Assembly (NCBI GenBank): GCA_016927065.1
Contig: JAFGNJ010000005.1
Coordinates: 62,001 to 126,000, forward strand
Source: Deltaproteobacteria bacterium
Lineage (GTDB): Bacteria > Desulfobacterota > B13-G15 > RBG-16-54-18
Length of the DNA: 64,000 bases
Direction: 5' to 3'
Positions within the stretch are counted from its first letter, which is position 1; every line of letters starts with the position of its first letter. Made by a program: the position numbers and the translations under genes. The notes beneath the pieces were generated by a model. That model made no database searches. It was not told the DNA's origin and worked only from the letters and a program-made list of their open reading frames with translations. Positions 50,225 to 60,337 of the stretch are shown one piece after another.

Positions 50225-51028
50225 TTATTCCAATTGTTTTTTAAGTCCCTCTATCACATCTTTACCAACCGCCTTTTCAGCTTCCTCTGTGGCGCTTTTT
50301 TCCAGGTCCTCTAGCTCCTTTTCGCCTGCCTCTGTCGCTGCCTTCTCAACTGTCTTCAAGGTATCGCCAACATCCGCCTTGAGCGTGTCTAAATCGAAGT
50401 TGGCAAGCTGGGCGATATTTGTCTTCTGGAGAGCGCGCACGATAATAAGATTAACCAGCTTTTTGGGATCGGTAATGTTCCGGTAGACCTCATTGATGCC
50501 GATGTTGAAGGTCTTGGTGAAGGGCTTCGTGCTCCATGAATAATCCTTGTAGGTAACCTTCCCGATCTTCAAGACAAGCGTATCGATGACCACCTGCGGT
50601 GCCTTTTTTTCCTCCTTCTGCTCAACAGGCTTCCTTCCCTTTTGCTGCTTTTCACTCACCGATTTTAAGGCAGAAAGATTGAGTTTGCGATCTTTGTTTC
50701 GCACCACCATCAGTTCCTTGAGATCTAATACAATGGTCTCAACATGTGCCCCACCCTTGAAGAACGACGCAAGTTCGACGTCGACGAGGAACTTGGGTAT
50801 GTCGATCATCACCTTGTCGGGAAATCCAGCGGGATTAAGCAATCGCATATCTGTGATATCCACCTTCGACGAAAACAAGCCTACATCCATATCTTCGATG
50901 GTAAGCTCCAACCCTGTCGCCTTCCTTGTCCCACCCTCAACAGCCGCCTTGATGAGGATATTTTTAAACAAAAACAATAGGGCAAAGACAGCAACGACTA
51001 TCGCAGCTATTATGCCTAGTTTTTTCAT
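50225..51028 (-). CDS. AsmA-like membrane-anchored protein
   Basis: A 267-residue protein with one N-terminal helix (GIIAAIVVAVFALLFLFKNIL) and a beta-rich region containing VDITDMRLLNPAGFPDKVMIDIPKFLVDVELASFF and HVETIVLDLKELMVVRN. This resembles the AsmA/YhdP repeat style of envelope lipid-transfer proteins. The C-terminal 70 residues are charged and helical (TLKTVEKAATEAGEKELEDLEKSATEEAEKA). Function is not established; a role in the inner membrane facing the periplasm is inferred. Confidence 0.68.
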   Translation of the reverse strand: MKKLGIIAAIVVAVFALLFLFKNILIKAAVEGGTRKATGLELTIEDMDVGLFSSKVDITDMRLLNPAGFPDKVMIDIPKFLVDVELASFFKGGAHVETIVLDLKELMVVRNKDRKLNLSALKSVSEKQQKGRKPVEQKEEKKAPQVVIDTLVLKIGKVTYKDYSWSTKPFTKTFNIGINEVYRNITDPKKLVNLIIVRALQKTNIAQLANFDLDTLKADVGDTLKTVEKAATEAGEKELEDLEKSATEEAEKAVGKDVIEGLKKQLE

Positions 51029-51219
51029 CTTTTTCCTCCATGTAATTGTTAAATAACGAATGATTTTTAGTCACAAACTCCCTCACGTCGTGAGTATCGT
51101 ATCATAGCATGCACGTTCGGGCAATAAAAAGGCCCATTTTGAGAAGGGGCGGAGAATTAATGATCTCGGGGTGTTACTTAAGTTTTACGGGGCAGAAGTG
51201 GTTAAGTACTCGGTTAATC

Positions 51220-51267
51220 TTTGACTGTATGTTGAAAATTTCAACAGAGCAAGTTCCTTTAGTCAAA
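51220..51267. repeat. Nested palindromes in a 425-base intergenic region
   Basis: TTTGACT (51220-51226) pairs with AGTCAAA (51261-51267), enclosing the dyad GTTGAAAATTTCAAC (51231-51245). The gap 51029-51453 otherwise contains no gene that I can support. It could be an operator pair or an RNA structure for the cluster that starts at 51454. Confidence 0.4.
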
Positions 51268-51453
51268 GTTGATTTGAAACTTCATTTTTCTACCATCACC
51301 TTTAACATAAAGTCTATATCTATAACTTTGTAACAAATGGCAGCCAAACAGCTTGACCGTTTAACGCATAAAAGTTAGAATCATAAACAGTTTTTCTCGT
51401 AACGCATCTTTTCAGACAACTAATACTCTGAAGACAGGGGGGAATATCTTCTT

Positions 51454-52290
51454 ATGAAAGAGTCTCCTATGGATTTAAGACCAATGGGGATCGGAGATAT
51501 CTTGGATAGCTGTTTCCGGCTCTACCGTGCCAACTTCCTCAAGTTTATACTGATCGCAGCCATTCCTCAGTTGGTTTTATTTTTGATAAGCGGCACCTGG
51601 CAGTATTTTACGTTTTCTATAATGACCATGGGAACTCCTAAGTTAGAGGCAGCAATTCCAGTATTTGTTCTCTCCTCCATAGGAACGTTGCTCCTATTAA
51701 TACCTGCATGGTGTTTATATTTGGTAGGTACCGGCGCCTTGGCCTATGCGGTTTCAGAACGCTACCTAGGGCATTCGATAGATGTAAAGGAATCCTATAT
51801 ATATGTCCTGAAGAGGTTCTGGAGGCTTGTTGGCACCCTTCTGCTAACGGCACTGATGATTGTTTTTGGATTTTTCTTTTGCATAGTCCCAGGCATAGTT
51901 TTGATGATGCTATTTATATTTACCACCCAAACAGTAGTATTGGAGCAGTGTAGAGTAACAAAGGCCATATCCAGAAGCACCTCTTTAGCCTGGGACTGGG
52001 GCAACTTAGGAAAGATCTTTGTTATCGGTCTCTTGTACTTCATACTGTCTATGGTAGTCGGCGGGATTGTGACAGTGCCTTTTATGATAGTGAGTATGCT
52101 TCGTGCCCAGCACGCACTACTCCCTACATTTGAATTACAAATTCTCCAAACTGCAGCCCAAAGTATCAGCAATATCATTGTGAGCCCTATATTTATGATT
52201 TCCTTTACCCTCCTGTACTATGACATTCGGATACGCAAGGAAGGTTTTGATCTTCAGGTCATGGCTGAGAATTTGGGGCATGAATCTTAA
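51454..52290 (+). CDS. Polytopic membrane protein of the MoxR/DUF58 cluster
   Basis: A 278-residue membrane protein with about six helices. LRPMGIGDILDSCFRLYRANFLKFILIAAIPQ is a start shared with glycerophosphodiester phosphodiesterase membrane-domain (YckC/YciC-like) proteins. It has no catalytic motif. It is the first gene of a co-directional run leading to the MoxR ATPase and DUF58 genes. The longest gap inside the run is only about 60 bases. Confidence 0.7.
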   Translation: MKESPMDLRPMGIGDILDSCFRLYRANFLKFILIAAIPQLVLFLISGTWQYFTFSIMTMGTPKLEAAIPVFVLSSIGTLLLLIPAWCLYLVGTGALAYAVSERYLGHSIDVKESYIYVLKRFWRLVGTLLLTALMIVFGFFFCIVPGIVLMMLFIFTTQTVVLEQCRVTKAISRSTSLAWDWGNLGKIFVIGLLYFILSMVVGGIVTVPFMIVSMLRAQHALLPTFELQILQTAAQSISNIIVSPIFMISFTLLYYDIRIRKEGFDLQVMAENLGHES

Positions 52291-52318
52291 ACGTAAAACA
52301 ACCGAGTAGACTTCACAT

Positions 52319-53299
52319 ATGTTTAGAAATATCAGATCGATAGTCTTTTTCTCCCTCATCCTATTGCTTGCCGTCTTAACGGCTCCTACCGTTGCTATGA
52401 CATTACGTGAGTATGCAGGAGAAATAAAGAGCTCTATTCACACCCTGGAATCTATGAGGGATGAGGAAGTTGAAGGAGAGATAGAGCTGTTAAGAACAAG
52501 AATCTCCTCATGGGGGTCAGTAACAATGGAGGGGGTGACGATAAAGACTGACCATCGGTGGTTGTACTTACAACTCGATAGTATATCCAAAGAGCAAAAT
52601 TCTGAGAAACGAAAAGAATCTCTAAATAGACTAATAAAGAATTTGAGGGAGTTGCAGATAGCTTTGGAGATGCCCGAACCGATGGTACGCGATCCTAAGC
52701 CTCTCCTAAGAGAGATCCTTGAACGCGAGGAATTTGCCACAAAAGAGGTCAATCCCATCATGATGAGAATAATGAGCAAAATTTCTGAATGGTTACATAA
52801 ATTATTCGGGGGGCTACGTCCAAACGTAAGTCTGAGTCCCCAGTTTGTGTGGTTTCTCAAGGTATTGTTCTATGTGGTACTCGGTGGTCTACTGATAGTG
52901 ATAATTATCTTGCTTCTTCGCAGGATAAGCAAAATATCTCTTCCCCTTCAACACCGAGCAGAGGAACTCCCTCGTAGTGAACCTAATAGGCTGGGAAACT
53001 CCCAGGAACTTCAAGAGGAGGCCGGTAGGTATGCAAAAGAGGGAAATTATAGATATGCCGTAAGATATCTCTATATTGCCCTTTTAGTCTATCTGGATGA
53101 GAAAGGGAAGATCGAATACAACCCGACACAGACAAACTCTGAGTATTTAAGGAGGGCCTCAGAATATTCATCACTGTATGGGTTACTCAAGATTCTCACC
53201 TCAGCCTTTGAACGCTATTGGTATGGGTTGGTCTGGCCAAATGCAGAAGAGTATCACCAATTCCTAAATGAGTTTCAAAAGGCCCGAGAGAGCGCCTAA
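52319..53299 (+). CDS. DUF4129-type membrane protein
   Basis: A 326-residue protein with a cleavable signal peptide (IVFFSLILLLAVLTAPTVAM), an extracytoplasmic helical region and one membrane helix at about 180-202 (VLFYVVLGGLLIVIIILLL). The cytoplasmic tail contains YRYAVRYLYIALLVYLDEKGKIEYNPTQTNSEYLRRA and FERYWYGLVWPNAEEYHQFL, the DUF4129 signature. DUF4129 genes accompany MoxR/DUF58 genes in many bacteria, and the signature is decisive here. Confidence 0.8.
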   Translation: MFRNIRSIVFFSLILLLAVLTAPTVAMTLREYAGEIKSSIHTLESMRDEEVEGEIELLRTRISSWGSVTMEGVTIKTDHRWLYLQLDSISKEQNSEKRKESLNRLIKNLRELQIALEMPEPMVRDPKPLLREILEREEFATKEVNPIMMRIMSKISEWLHKLFGGLRPNVSLSPQFVWFLKVLFYVVLGGLLIVIIILLLRRISKISLPLQHRAEELPRSEPNRLGNSQELQEEAGRYAKEGNYRYAVRYLYIALLVYLDEKGKIEYNPTQTNSEYLRRASEYSSLYGLLKILTSAFERYWYGLVWPNAEEYHQFLNEFQKARESA

Positions 53300-53319
53300 T
53301 TGCCTCCGGCAGAATTAAT

Positions 53320-54525
53320 ATGAAAAAGGAGATAATAGCGCTATCAGTCATTCTTCTGATTATCATCGTAGGGAGCTTTCTTTTCTACCAGCCAAAAAAA
53401 GGGGTTCAGGTAGAGTTGGTTCCCGATCGCTCGACATACAACAATAAACCTACTGGTTGTAAAGCTTTTTATCTTTTGCTTCAAAAAATGGGACATGATA
53501 CCACCAGATGGCAATTCCCTATACAGAAGCTGGATTTATCTACAGCCACAAAGACTCTGCTTATAATGATTGATCCCCAGCTTATTGGTGGTTCCGGCTG
53601 TGAGGGACGTACCTGTTCATTCAGCAAAGAAGTAGAGAATATTCTTTCCTGGCTGAAAGAGGGAGGCAATCTTCTCATTATAGACGATTCAAACAATGAA
53701 CTTCTTAGGGCCCTAGGAATAGAAGTAGTGAAGACACAAGAAATATGGGAGGCAGAAGACCAAACACTTTACCCTATTCTTCCTACCGCCTATGTAAGAA
53801 AGGTAGAGAAAATTATGATAATGGCAACTGCACACGTGACTGATAATATCCCCTATGGGGCGATTGTCCATCTACAAGGTAAAAATGGTCCCGTACTAAT
53901 ATCTCAGCAGGTTGGCAAAGGGAAGGCAACCGTCCTAACGGCTCCCTATATAGCTTCGAACCGAGGCATAGCTAAGGAGGACAATATTCATCTTCTTATG
54001 AACATAATATGTAAAGAAGGGAATAATAGGAAAATATTTTTTGATGAGTACCATCACGGATATGACAGTTCTCTTTCTCTTTTTGGACATTATAGAGGTA
54101 CCCCTGTTGCTGGGATTTTTTTACAGATTTTATTAATAGCTATAGTTCTTTTCTATTCTGTAGGTCAACGCTTCGGGAAACCGCACCCTCTACAAAAACA
54201 GGGTAGCAGATCAGCATTAGAATATGTTAGATCTATGGCCTCCCTTTATTACAAAGCAAACCTCCAGAGCTTGGCTTTACGGTATGTGTATCTACGGTAT
54301 AAGAATCTTTGGATAAAGAGATTCGGGCTTAGCCCAAATATAGATTTAGAGGAACTATGCTCTTTTATCTCCATCAGAGTCAATCTTGAGCAAGAGAGGT
54401 TTTTAGCAATTCTTCTTAAATGCGAAAAAATTTCTAAGAAAGAAATGAAGCTCAAGGAGGGAGAATTCTTAAGTTTAATTAGCGATTTGGAAAACTATAG
54501 GAGGAGGATTTATGGCCAAGATTGA
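53320..54525 (+). CDS. DUF4350 domain membrane protein
   Basis: A 401-residue protein with helices near residues 5-25 and 265-285. The region between shows STYNNKPTGCKAFYLLLQKMGHDTTRWQFPIQKLD, NILSWLKEGGNLLIIDDSNNELLRALGIE and KIFFDEYHHGYDSS, the DUF4350 pattern (a GATase-like fold). It has no known enzyme activity. It overlaps the MoxR gene by 14 bases, so the two are translationally coupled. Confidence 0.78.
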   Translation: MKKEIIALSVILLIIIVGSFLFYQPKKGVQVELVPDRSTYNNKPTGCKAFYLLLQKMGHDTTRWQFPIQKLDLSTATKTLLIMIDPQLIGGSGCEGRTCSFSKEVENILSWLKEGGNLLIIDDSNNELLRALGIEVVKTQEIWEAEDQTLYPILPTAYVRKVEKIMIMATAHVTDNIPYGAIVHLQGKNGPVLISQQVGKGKATVLTAPYIASNRGIAKEDNIHLLMNIICKEGNNRKIFFDEYHHGYDSSLSLFGHYRGTPVAGIFLQILLIAIVLFYSVGQRFGKPHPLQKQGSRSALEYVRSMASLYYKANLQSLALRYVYLRYKNLWIKRFGLSPNIDLEELCSFISIRVNLEQERFLAILLKCEKISKKEMKLKEGEFLSLISDLENYRRRIYGQD

Positions 54526-55471
54526 ATATGTAAAGAAAGTAAGTGGCAGCATTACCCAAGAAATGAAGAAGGTAATAGTTGGCCAGGATGGAGTAATTGA
54601 ACTAATGCTGGTAGGCTTATTTGCTAGGGGTCATATTCTTATGGAAGGTGTGCCTGGAATTGCCAAGACTCTCATGGTTAAAACCTTAGCTAAGACCCTC
54701 AATGCTGAATTTAAACGTATCCAGTTTACTCCTGACTGCATGCCCTCAGATGTGATAGGAACTAATATCTTTGACTTATCTACCCATTCGTTTAAATTGA
54801 GGAAAGGACCAGTCTTTACCAATCTCTTGTTGACCGACGAAATTAATCGCACTCCTCCTAAAACCCAAGCTGCTCTTCTGGAAGCAATGGAAGAGAGACA
54901 GGTATCTTTAGATGGAAGTGTATATTCACTTCTAGAACCTTTTATGGTTTTAGCAACCCAAAACCCCATTGAATATGAAGGTACCTATCCATTACCAGAA
55001 GCACAACTTGACCGTTTTATGCTAAAAGTCCTCGCGGAATACCCCACTCAAGAAGAAGAACAACGGCTTCTTAAAAAATATGACGAGGGGTTTGATGCCC
55101 ATGATTTAGATGCAGCTGGAGTAAAAGCAATTGCTGACTCTAAGATTATCAACAAATGTCAGAAAGAAATACAGAAGATCACTGTCGGGGAAGAAATCCT
55201 CTCATACATTACCCAAATCGTTAAAAAGACCAGAGAGAGCCTTCAGGTAATATTAGGAGCAAGCCCCAGAGCTTCGGTAGCATTATTGCTTGCCGCAAAG
55301 ACCCTAGCAGGAATAAGAGGAAAAGAATTTGTAACCCCTGATGAAGTAAAAACTATCAGTTATGCAGTGCTCAGACATCGCCTCATATTAAAACCAGAAG
55401 CAGAGATAGAGGGAATGAATTCAGATACTATAATCCAAGACATTTTAAGTCAAATAGAGGTCCCAAGATAG
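54512..55471 (+). CDS. MoxR family AAA+ ATPase
   Basis: A 319-residue AAA+ protein. Walker A is GVPGIAKT, Walker B is LLTDEINRTPPKTQAALLEAMEERQVSLDG, and sensor 1 is in VLATQNPIEYEGTYPLPEAQLDRFML. These ATPases work as chaperones that assemble or activate metal or surface complexes together with VWA/DUF58 proteins. An AGGAGG ribosome binding site lies inside the upstream gene. DUF58 follows 61 bases later. Confidence 0.93.
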   Translation: MAKIEYVKKVSGSITQEMKKVIVGQDGVIELMLVGLFARGHILMEGVPGIAKTLMVKTLAKTLNAEFKRIQFTPDCMPSDVIGTNIFDLSTHSFKLRKGPVFTNLLLTDEINRTPPKTQAALLEAMEERQVSLDGSVYSLLEPFMVLATQNPIEYEGTYPLPEAQLDRFMLKVLAEYPTQEEEQRLLKKYDEGFDAHDLDAAGVKAIADSKIINKCQKEIQKITVGEEILSYITQIVKKTRESLQVILGASPRASVALLLAAKTLAGIRGKEFVTPDEVKTISYAVLRHRLILKPEAEIEGMNSDTIIQDILSQIEVPR

Positions 55472-55532
55472 GTGCTTGCTTGACTAATTACCACTTACCA
55501 ATTTTTGAATTTCTCAGTCTTTGGGGTAAACG

Positions 55533-56834
55533 ATGCTTTTTACCAAACGATTCCTAATACTGCTTAGTATAGGGATTATACCTCTCATCTTCGTCGGAAT
55601 ATCTCGTTTATTTATCTATCTGACAATAGGTTACGATCTATTGCTCGTTGGCTTGGCTCTAGGTGACTTTTTTATGAGTCCCTCGGAGAATTTTCTTACG
55701 TTACATAGACGACATGAAAAAAGACTCTCTTTGGGGACAGAGAATACTATATGGATTGATGTCCGTAATAGATCCCGAGTTGACGTAAGAATTGAAGTAA
55801 AAGACGAATATCCGTACCAATTTGATGCTAAAAATCCTTTTCTTAGGGCTAGGCTTCTACCATATTCCAAGGCCACTCTAAAATATACTCTCATACCAAA
55901 CCATAGGGGAAGCTATCAATTTGGTAGTATAAATTATCGGTACTCTTCTCCTCTCGGTTTAGTCAAAAAACAAAAAAAACATAAGAGCGCAGAGGAGATA
56001 AAAGTTTACCCTAGTCTCTTGGATGTTCGAAAGTATGAGTTAACCCACAAAAGGAGCCATTTGATAGAAACAGGAATCAAGCGATCTTTCTTAAGAGGCC
56101 AAGGGACAGATTTTGAGAGCTTGCGAGAGTATGTTCCTGATGATGACATTCGCTGGATAGATTGGAAGAATACCGCTAAATATGATCGTCCTATTAGCAA
56201 AAACTATCAAACGGAAAGGGTTCAGAATCTTTTATTGCTTATTGATGCGGGAAGAATGATGGCAACACGAATAGGAAGTCTGACTAAATTAGATCATGCT
56301 GTAAATGCCAGTCTTATATTAGGCTATATAGCCACTCATCAGGGTGACCGAGTAGGTATACTTCCCTTTTCAGATGAGATAATTTCCTTCCTGCCCCCTA
56401 CAAAGCAACTCAACCATATAATGGAAGCTCTCTATCCAATAGAAGCAAAACTCTGCGAACCAAACTACAGAGGTGTTCGTCGTTTTATATCCTTAAACCA
56501 TAGAAAACGTTCTTTAATTGTTGTATTTACAGACCTCAGTGATACTCAGTCATCATCTTCACTCTTTTCCTGCATCTCAGCACTATCTCGTCACCATCTT
56601 ACTCTTGTCGTTGCTTTAAACGATCCTCAATTAATAGAAACGGCTCAGCTTATCCCCCCTGATTCCCTTGCCGCTTATGAGAAGGGGGTGGCGAACTCAA
56701 TCCTTTTGGAGAGAGAACAGATTCTCAGTAGGCTCCTAAAAAAAGGAGCTTTGACCTTAGACGTTTCAGTGGAAAGATTATCTGTGGCGGTAATTAACAA
56801 ATATCTCGAAGTAAAAAGTAAGCATAGGCTTTAA
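55533..56834 (+). CDS. DUF58 domain protein
   Basis: A 433-residue protein. Two N-terminal helices precede a beta region (VDVRIEVKDEYPYQFDAKNPFLRARLLP), then the DUF58 hallmark LREYVPDDDIRWIDWKNTAKYDRPISKNYQTERVQNLLLLIDAG, the start of a VWA-like fold with a partial MIDAS motif. It is the usual partner of MoxR ATPases. Its job here is probably envelope or complex maturation; nothing in the window identifies the client. Confidence 0.88.
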   Translation: MLFTKRFLILLSIGIIPLIFVGISRLFIYLTIGYDLLLVGLALGDFFMSPSENFLTLHRRHEKRLSLGTENTIWIDVRNRSRVDVRIEVKDEYPYQFDAKNPFLRARLLPYSKATLKYTLIPNHRGSYQFGSINYRYSSPLGLVKKQKKHKSAEEIKVYPSLLDVRKYELTHKRSHLIETGIKRSFLRGQGTDFESLREYVPDDDIRWIDWKNTAKYDRPISKNYQTERVQNLLLLIDAGRMMATRIGSLTKLDHAVNASLILGYIATHQGDRVGILPFSDEIISFLPPTKQLNHIMEALYPIEAKLCEPNYRGVRRFISLNHRKRSLIVVFTDLSDTQSSSSLFSCISALSRHHLTLVVALNDPQLIETAQLIPPDSLAAYEKGVANSILLEREQILSRLLKKGALTLDVSVERLSVAVINKYLEVKSKHRL

Positions 56835-56918
56835 TTATGATTTCGGAAGAATTTGCTCATTTATATTAAAGCAAGAATCGACATAATTTGTAACCTCGTT
56901 TATCCTTAACAAGAATTT

Positions 56919-57875
56919 CTAATAACGTTTGCTGAATGAGAGATAAATCCATAGGGAAAAGCCGAGTAATATACCCATTGAGAACTTAAAAAAAGGGCTG
57001 ACTTCAGGCAGAGGGGAAAAGAAGCCCTCTACTATGGCGGCTACAATTAAGACGGGTATACAACCCAGAATTAACTTCACTGCTAAATTGCCTTTTACCA
57101 GCAAGCTTTCTTTCCGACTCAGGTCGGTGGCTATAAGCTGCGCACTTCCCAACAGTAATCCAGCACCACCAGCAATCATGATAGCAGACAGCTCAATTAT
57201 CCCATGCGGAAGGACAAAAGACCAAAAGGGAATTACCATACCTCTTGCTTGAATAAGATAACTCATGGTTCCTAGCAACAGCCCATTCAATGCCAATATA
57301 TACAAAGTCCCCATCCCCAACGTAACTCCCAAAGCAAAAGCAATAAACGTTACCGTAATATTATTAGTCATAATGGCGCTGGAAGCCTGAGGAGCAACAG
57401 TGGTGATCTTTGTGGTCCACATTTCGCCCTTCTCTATACTGTCTATTATGTGAGGCGGAATTACAAGAGAAGCGAAACTCTCATCTAGCATTACTGTAAA
57501 ATAACCAAGGATGGAAAATGCGATAAAAAATAAGAAGGCAAAAAGAGTATAATTCTTAGTATCACGAAAGATCTGTGGAAATTGATATCTGTAAAATCTT
57601 ATTACATTGCTCAGCCGAAAAGGCTCTTTTTGATAGATGTAATTATGAGCCTTCCCTGCGAGCACGTTAAGATAATCTGAGAGTTTCTCATCCCGAATTT
57701 GGTCTTTGGCATAGGCTAAATCAGAGCAGATACTTCGATAGAGTTGGCCTAAACCGTCAATTTCTTCTTCGCTGAGCTTACGCAGTCCCCTTTTTTCCGC
57801 TTTACTCAATATCTGAGATAACCTTTCCCAGTTAGCCCTCTTCTCTTTTATGAATGATTTAAGTTCAGCAGGCAT
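56919..57875 (-). CDS. SpoIIM family (stage II sporulation protein M-like) membrane protein
   Basis: A 318-residue membrane protein of the SpoIIM/DUF95 family, here in an organism with no sign of sporulation. An N-terminal helical region (FIKEKRANWERLSQILSKAEKRGLRKLSEEEIDGLGQLYR) is followed by about five helices, with NITVTFIAFALGVTLGMGTLYILALNGLLLG and FVLPHGIIELSAIMIAGGAGLLLG, the family core. SpoIIM and RDD genes commonly flank MoxR/DUF58 sets. It is encoded opposite to the cluster and divergently from the RDD gene. Confidence 0.86.
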   Translation of the reverse strand: MPAELKSFIKEKRANWERLSQILSKAEKRGLRKLSEEEIDGLGQLYRSICSDLAYAKDQIRDEKLSDYLNVLAGKAHNYIYQKEPFRLSNVIRFYRYQFPQIFRDTKNYTLFAFLFFIAFSILGYFTVMLDESFASLVIPPHIIDSIEKGEMWTTKITTVAPQASSAIMTNNITVTFIAFALGVTLGMGTLYILALNGLLLGTMSYLIQARGMVIPFWSFVLPHGIIELSAIMIAGGAGLLLGSAQLIATDLSRKESLLVKGNLAVKLILGCIPVLIVAAIVEGFFSPLPEVSPFFKFSMGILLGFSLWIYLSFSKRY

Positions 57876-57941
57876 TTGATAGTATTATACACCATTTTTT
57901 GCTAATATATAAATGCTATTGTTTTAAAATAAGGGATTACA

Positions 57942-58751
57942 ATGAAACAATCGTCATTGGAACCAAAAATTTCTATCCGAACTCCAGAGAATGTAGAAAT
58001 TCAATATCGTCTAGCAGGAATTGGTTCTCGCGGTCTGGCCCTGATAATAGATAATCTCGTACAAATAGCGACCATTATTATATTAGTGCTTGTTTTTATT
58101 ATCATCAATCTTTTTTTTACTGATCTAAAGAGGATTTTTGGTTCTGAATTTTTTGAATCTATTCCCACCTGGCTTATAGCTATATTGTTTATTGGCATAT
58201 ATCTGGTAAGAATGGGGTACTTCGTTTTGTTTGAAACCTTTTGGAATGGACAAACACCGGGCAAAAAACTCCTGAGAATCAGAACAGTCAAAGAAGATGG
58301 ATATGTTGTTGGTTTTATAGAGGCTATGACCAGAAACCTTCTTCGCATAGTGGATATTCTGCCGGGTCTTTATGGTGTCGGATTAGTCACTATCTTTATA
58401 AGTTCCAAGGAAAAGAGAATCGGTGACTATGTGGCCGGGACAATCGTAGTGAAGGAAAAAGTTCAAAGCATCCCTTCACCTGAGGAATTCAAGCTTCAAC
58501 CAGCACAAAGAAGCTTAATAGATTTTGGCTCATCCATTACAAAGATAAATAACCAGGAGTCTAAAATTGTCAAAAGTTTCCTCCAGCGTAGATTCGAACT
58601 CAATTCCACCTCGCGAAGACAATTAGCCAAGAAGATAGCGCTCCCCCTCATCGAAAAACTAGCAATACCTAAACCTTCAAATATGAGTTACGAGATTTTC
58701 CTTATTTATCTATTACAGGCTTATGAAGAAAGCACACCATTTATAGAATGA
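57942..58751 (+). CDS. RDD family membrane protein
   Basis: A 269-residue protein with three helices in the first 170 residues. GSRGLALIIDNLVQIATI contains the R and D residues that name the family, and FWNGQTPGKKLLRIRTVKEDGY the conserved GxTxGK motif. A 90-residue cytoplasmic tail follows. RDD proteins have been linked to ion exchange and to MoxR/DUF58 clusters. The start lies 66 bases from the divergent SpoIIM-like gene. The 58752-59046 gap holds no gene. Confidence 0.86.
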   Translation: MKQSSLEPKISIRTPENVEIQYRLAGIGSRGLALIIDNLVQIATIIILVLVFIIINLFFTDLKRIFGSEFFESIPTWLIAILFIGIYLVRMGYFVLFETFWNGQTPGKKLLRIRTVKEDGYVVGFIEAMTRNLLRIVDILPGLYGVGLVTIFISSKEKRIGDYVAGTIVVKEKVQSIPSPEEFKLQPAQRSLIDFGSSITKINNQESKIVKSFLQRRFELNSTSRRQLAKKIALPLIEKLAIPKPSNMSYEIFLIYLLQAYEESTPFIE

Positions 58752-59046
58752 AAAGTATACAAAGAATAAAGTAATCAAAGTCCTTCATTGACTCTTGAGT
58801 CAAACACGGACTTTATCCCATATTTTATTTTTCCCCCTCCTTCCATACCGTTTAGCCAAGTATGATTAATTTTAATTTTATCACGCTGATCTTGCAGGGG
58901 CAATAAAAATGCTTCTGATCGAATATGAATAGTTAGAAAGACTCAACACTGGTTAGACCAAGGGGAAAATAACTTGTCTTCTATTACCAGCCATGATATC
59001 ACCTCGAATGCCGGTTGAGTCAACCAACTATGAAAAAGAGGTAACA

Positions 59047-60216
59047 ATGGTTTCCTTTCGCTCACATATCCCGTCCCTGCTCTTTCTGGCGGGGATATTT
59101 TTTCTCAACTTCCTCTCGCGGATTATCCTAGCCCCCCTTCTGCCTGCGGTTGAAACAGACCTGCATATAGGACACGGCCAGGCAGGGGGGCTCTTTCTCC
59201 TCATCTCCCTCGGTTATTTTGTAGGGCTCCTTGGCTCCGGGTTCGTCTCTTCCCGTATCACCCACAGGAGGACGATCATTACCTCTTCAGTGGCCCTCGG
59301 CGGGGCCCTGCTCGTAGTCTCCCTTAGCCATACCCTCGGAGGGATTCGAGTAGGACTGATACTCTTGGGTCTGTCAGTCGGGCTCTATTTCCCCTCAGGC
59401 ATCGCCACCATTACCTCACTGGTGAAGGCACGCGATTGGGGCAAGGCCATCGCCATTCATGAACTGGCCCCCAACGTGAGCTTTATCGCAGCCCCCCTCG
59501 TGGCGGAGGGATTTTTGCTGTGGTGCTCCTGGCGGGGGGGTATCGTACTCATTGGGGTAGTAGCAATCCTTGCTGGCGTGGCCTTTCTACACTTTGGCAA
59601 AGGGGGGAGATTTCCCGGCGAGGCCCCCAGTCCAAAGACCCTGCGCGTTCTTTTTGTCCGACCTGGCTTTTGGATCATCATGGCCTTATTGAGTCTTGCC
59701 ATTGGTGCAAGCATGGGGATATATACCATGCTCCCGCTGTATCTGGTGGCAGAGCAAGGATTCGAGCGGAGCTGGGCCAATCACCTGGTGGCTTTCTCCC
59801 GGATTGCCGGGCCGATCTTCGCCTTTGGAGCAGGATGGGCCTCAGACAGACTGGGCCCAAAACGGGCCCTGGTAGGTATCGTTCTGGCCACCGGGGTGGC
59901 GACCGTTCTGTTGGGTATGGCCAGGGGGGGATGGATTGTTCCCCTCCTGTTTCTCCAACCTACGTTGGCTGTTTGCTTTTTCCCGGCGGGCTTCTCTGCC
60001 CTGTCCATGGTTGGCCCTCCCTCTGTCCGCAACGTCGCGTTCTCCCTCACCGTCCCTGTGGGCTTTCTCGTAGGGGGCGGCGCTGTACCCGCAGCCCTCG
60101 GCTTGATGGGGGAGCATGGCTCCTTTGCGCTGGGGATTATGCTGTTTGGTATATTAATGCTGGGGGGTATTATTCTGCTCAGATACCTCAGATTTCATGA
60201 AGATGTGTCTACCTAA
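59047..60216 (+). CDS. Major facilitator superfamily transporter
   Basis: A 389-residue, 12-helix MFS protein. The first half has the motif A region as GSGFVSSRITHRRTIITSS after helix 2; the second half has AGWASDRLGPKRALVGI. The substrate is unknown; the pattern recalls small anion or sugar-phosphate carriers of the family. ATG at 59047 has GAGGTAAC upstream; the frame extends to 58993. A decayed copy of its last 60 codons lies at 61338-61520. Confidence 0.86.
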   Translation: MVSFRSHIPSLLFLAGIFFLNFLSRIILAPLLPAVETDLHIGHGQAGGLFLLISLGYFVGLLGSGFVSSRITHRRTIITSSVALGGALLVVSLSHTLGGIRVGLILLGLSVGLYFPSGIATITSLVKARDWGKAIAIHELAPNVSFIAAPLVAEGFLLWCSWRGGIVLIGVVAILAGVAFLHFGKGGRFPGEAPSPKTLRVLFVRPGFWIIMALLSLAIGASMGIYTMLPLYLVAEQGFERSWANHLVAFSRIAGPIFAFGAGWASDRLGPKRALVGIVLATGVATVLLGMARGGWIVPLLFLQPTLAVCFFPAGFSALSMVGPPSVRNVAFSLTVPVGFLVGGGAVPAALGLMGEHGSFALGIMLFGILMLGGIILLRYLRFHEDVST

Positions 60217-60337
60217 ATCTACATGGAACGAGTCGCCTGTGCGAAGAAAACCCGAACAGGACGGGGTTTCATATTACATGTTTTGCGATAGGAAAGAACA
60301 AGGTACCACTTGGAATAGCCATCAAAAGCGTCTTTCA

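Noticed and set aside
51109-51333. 74-codon frame in the 51 kb gap
   Set aside because: It has no ribosome binding site, covers the palindromic region and resembles no protein.
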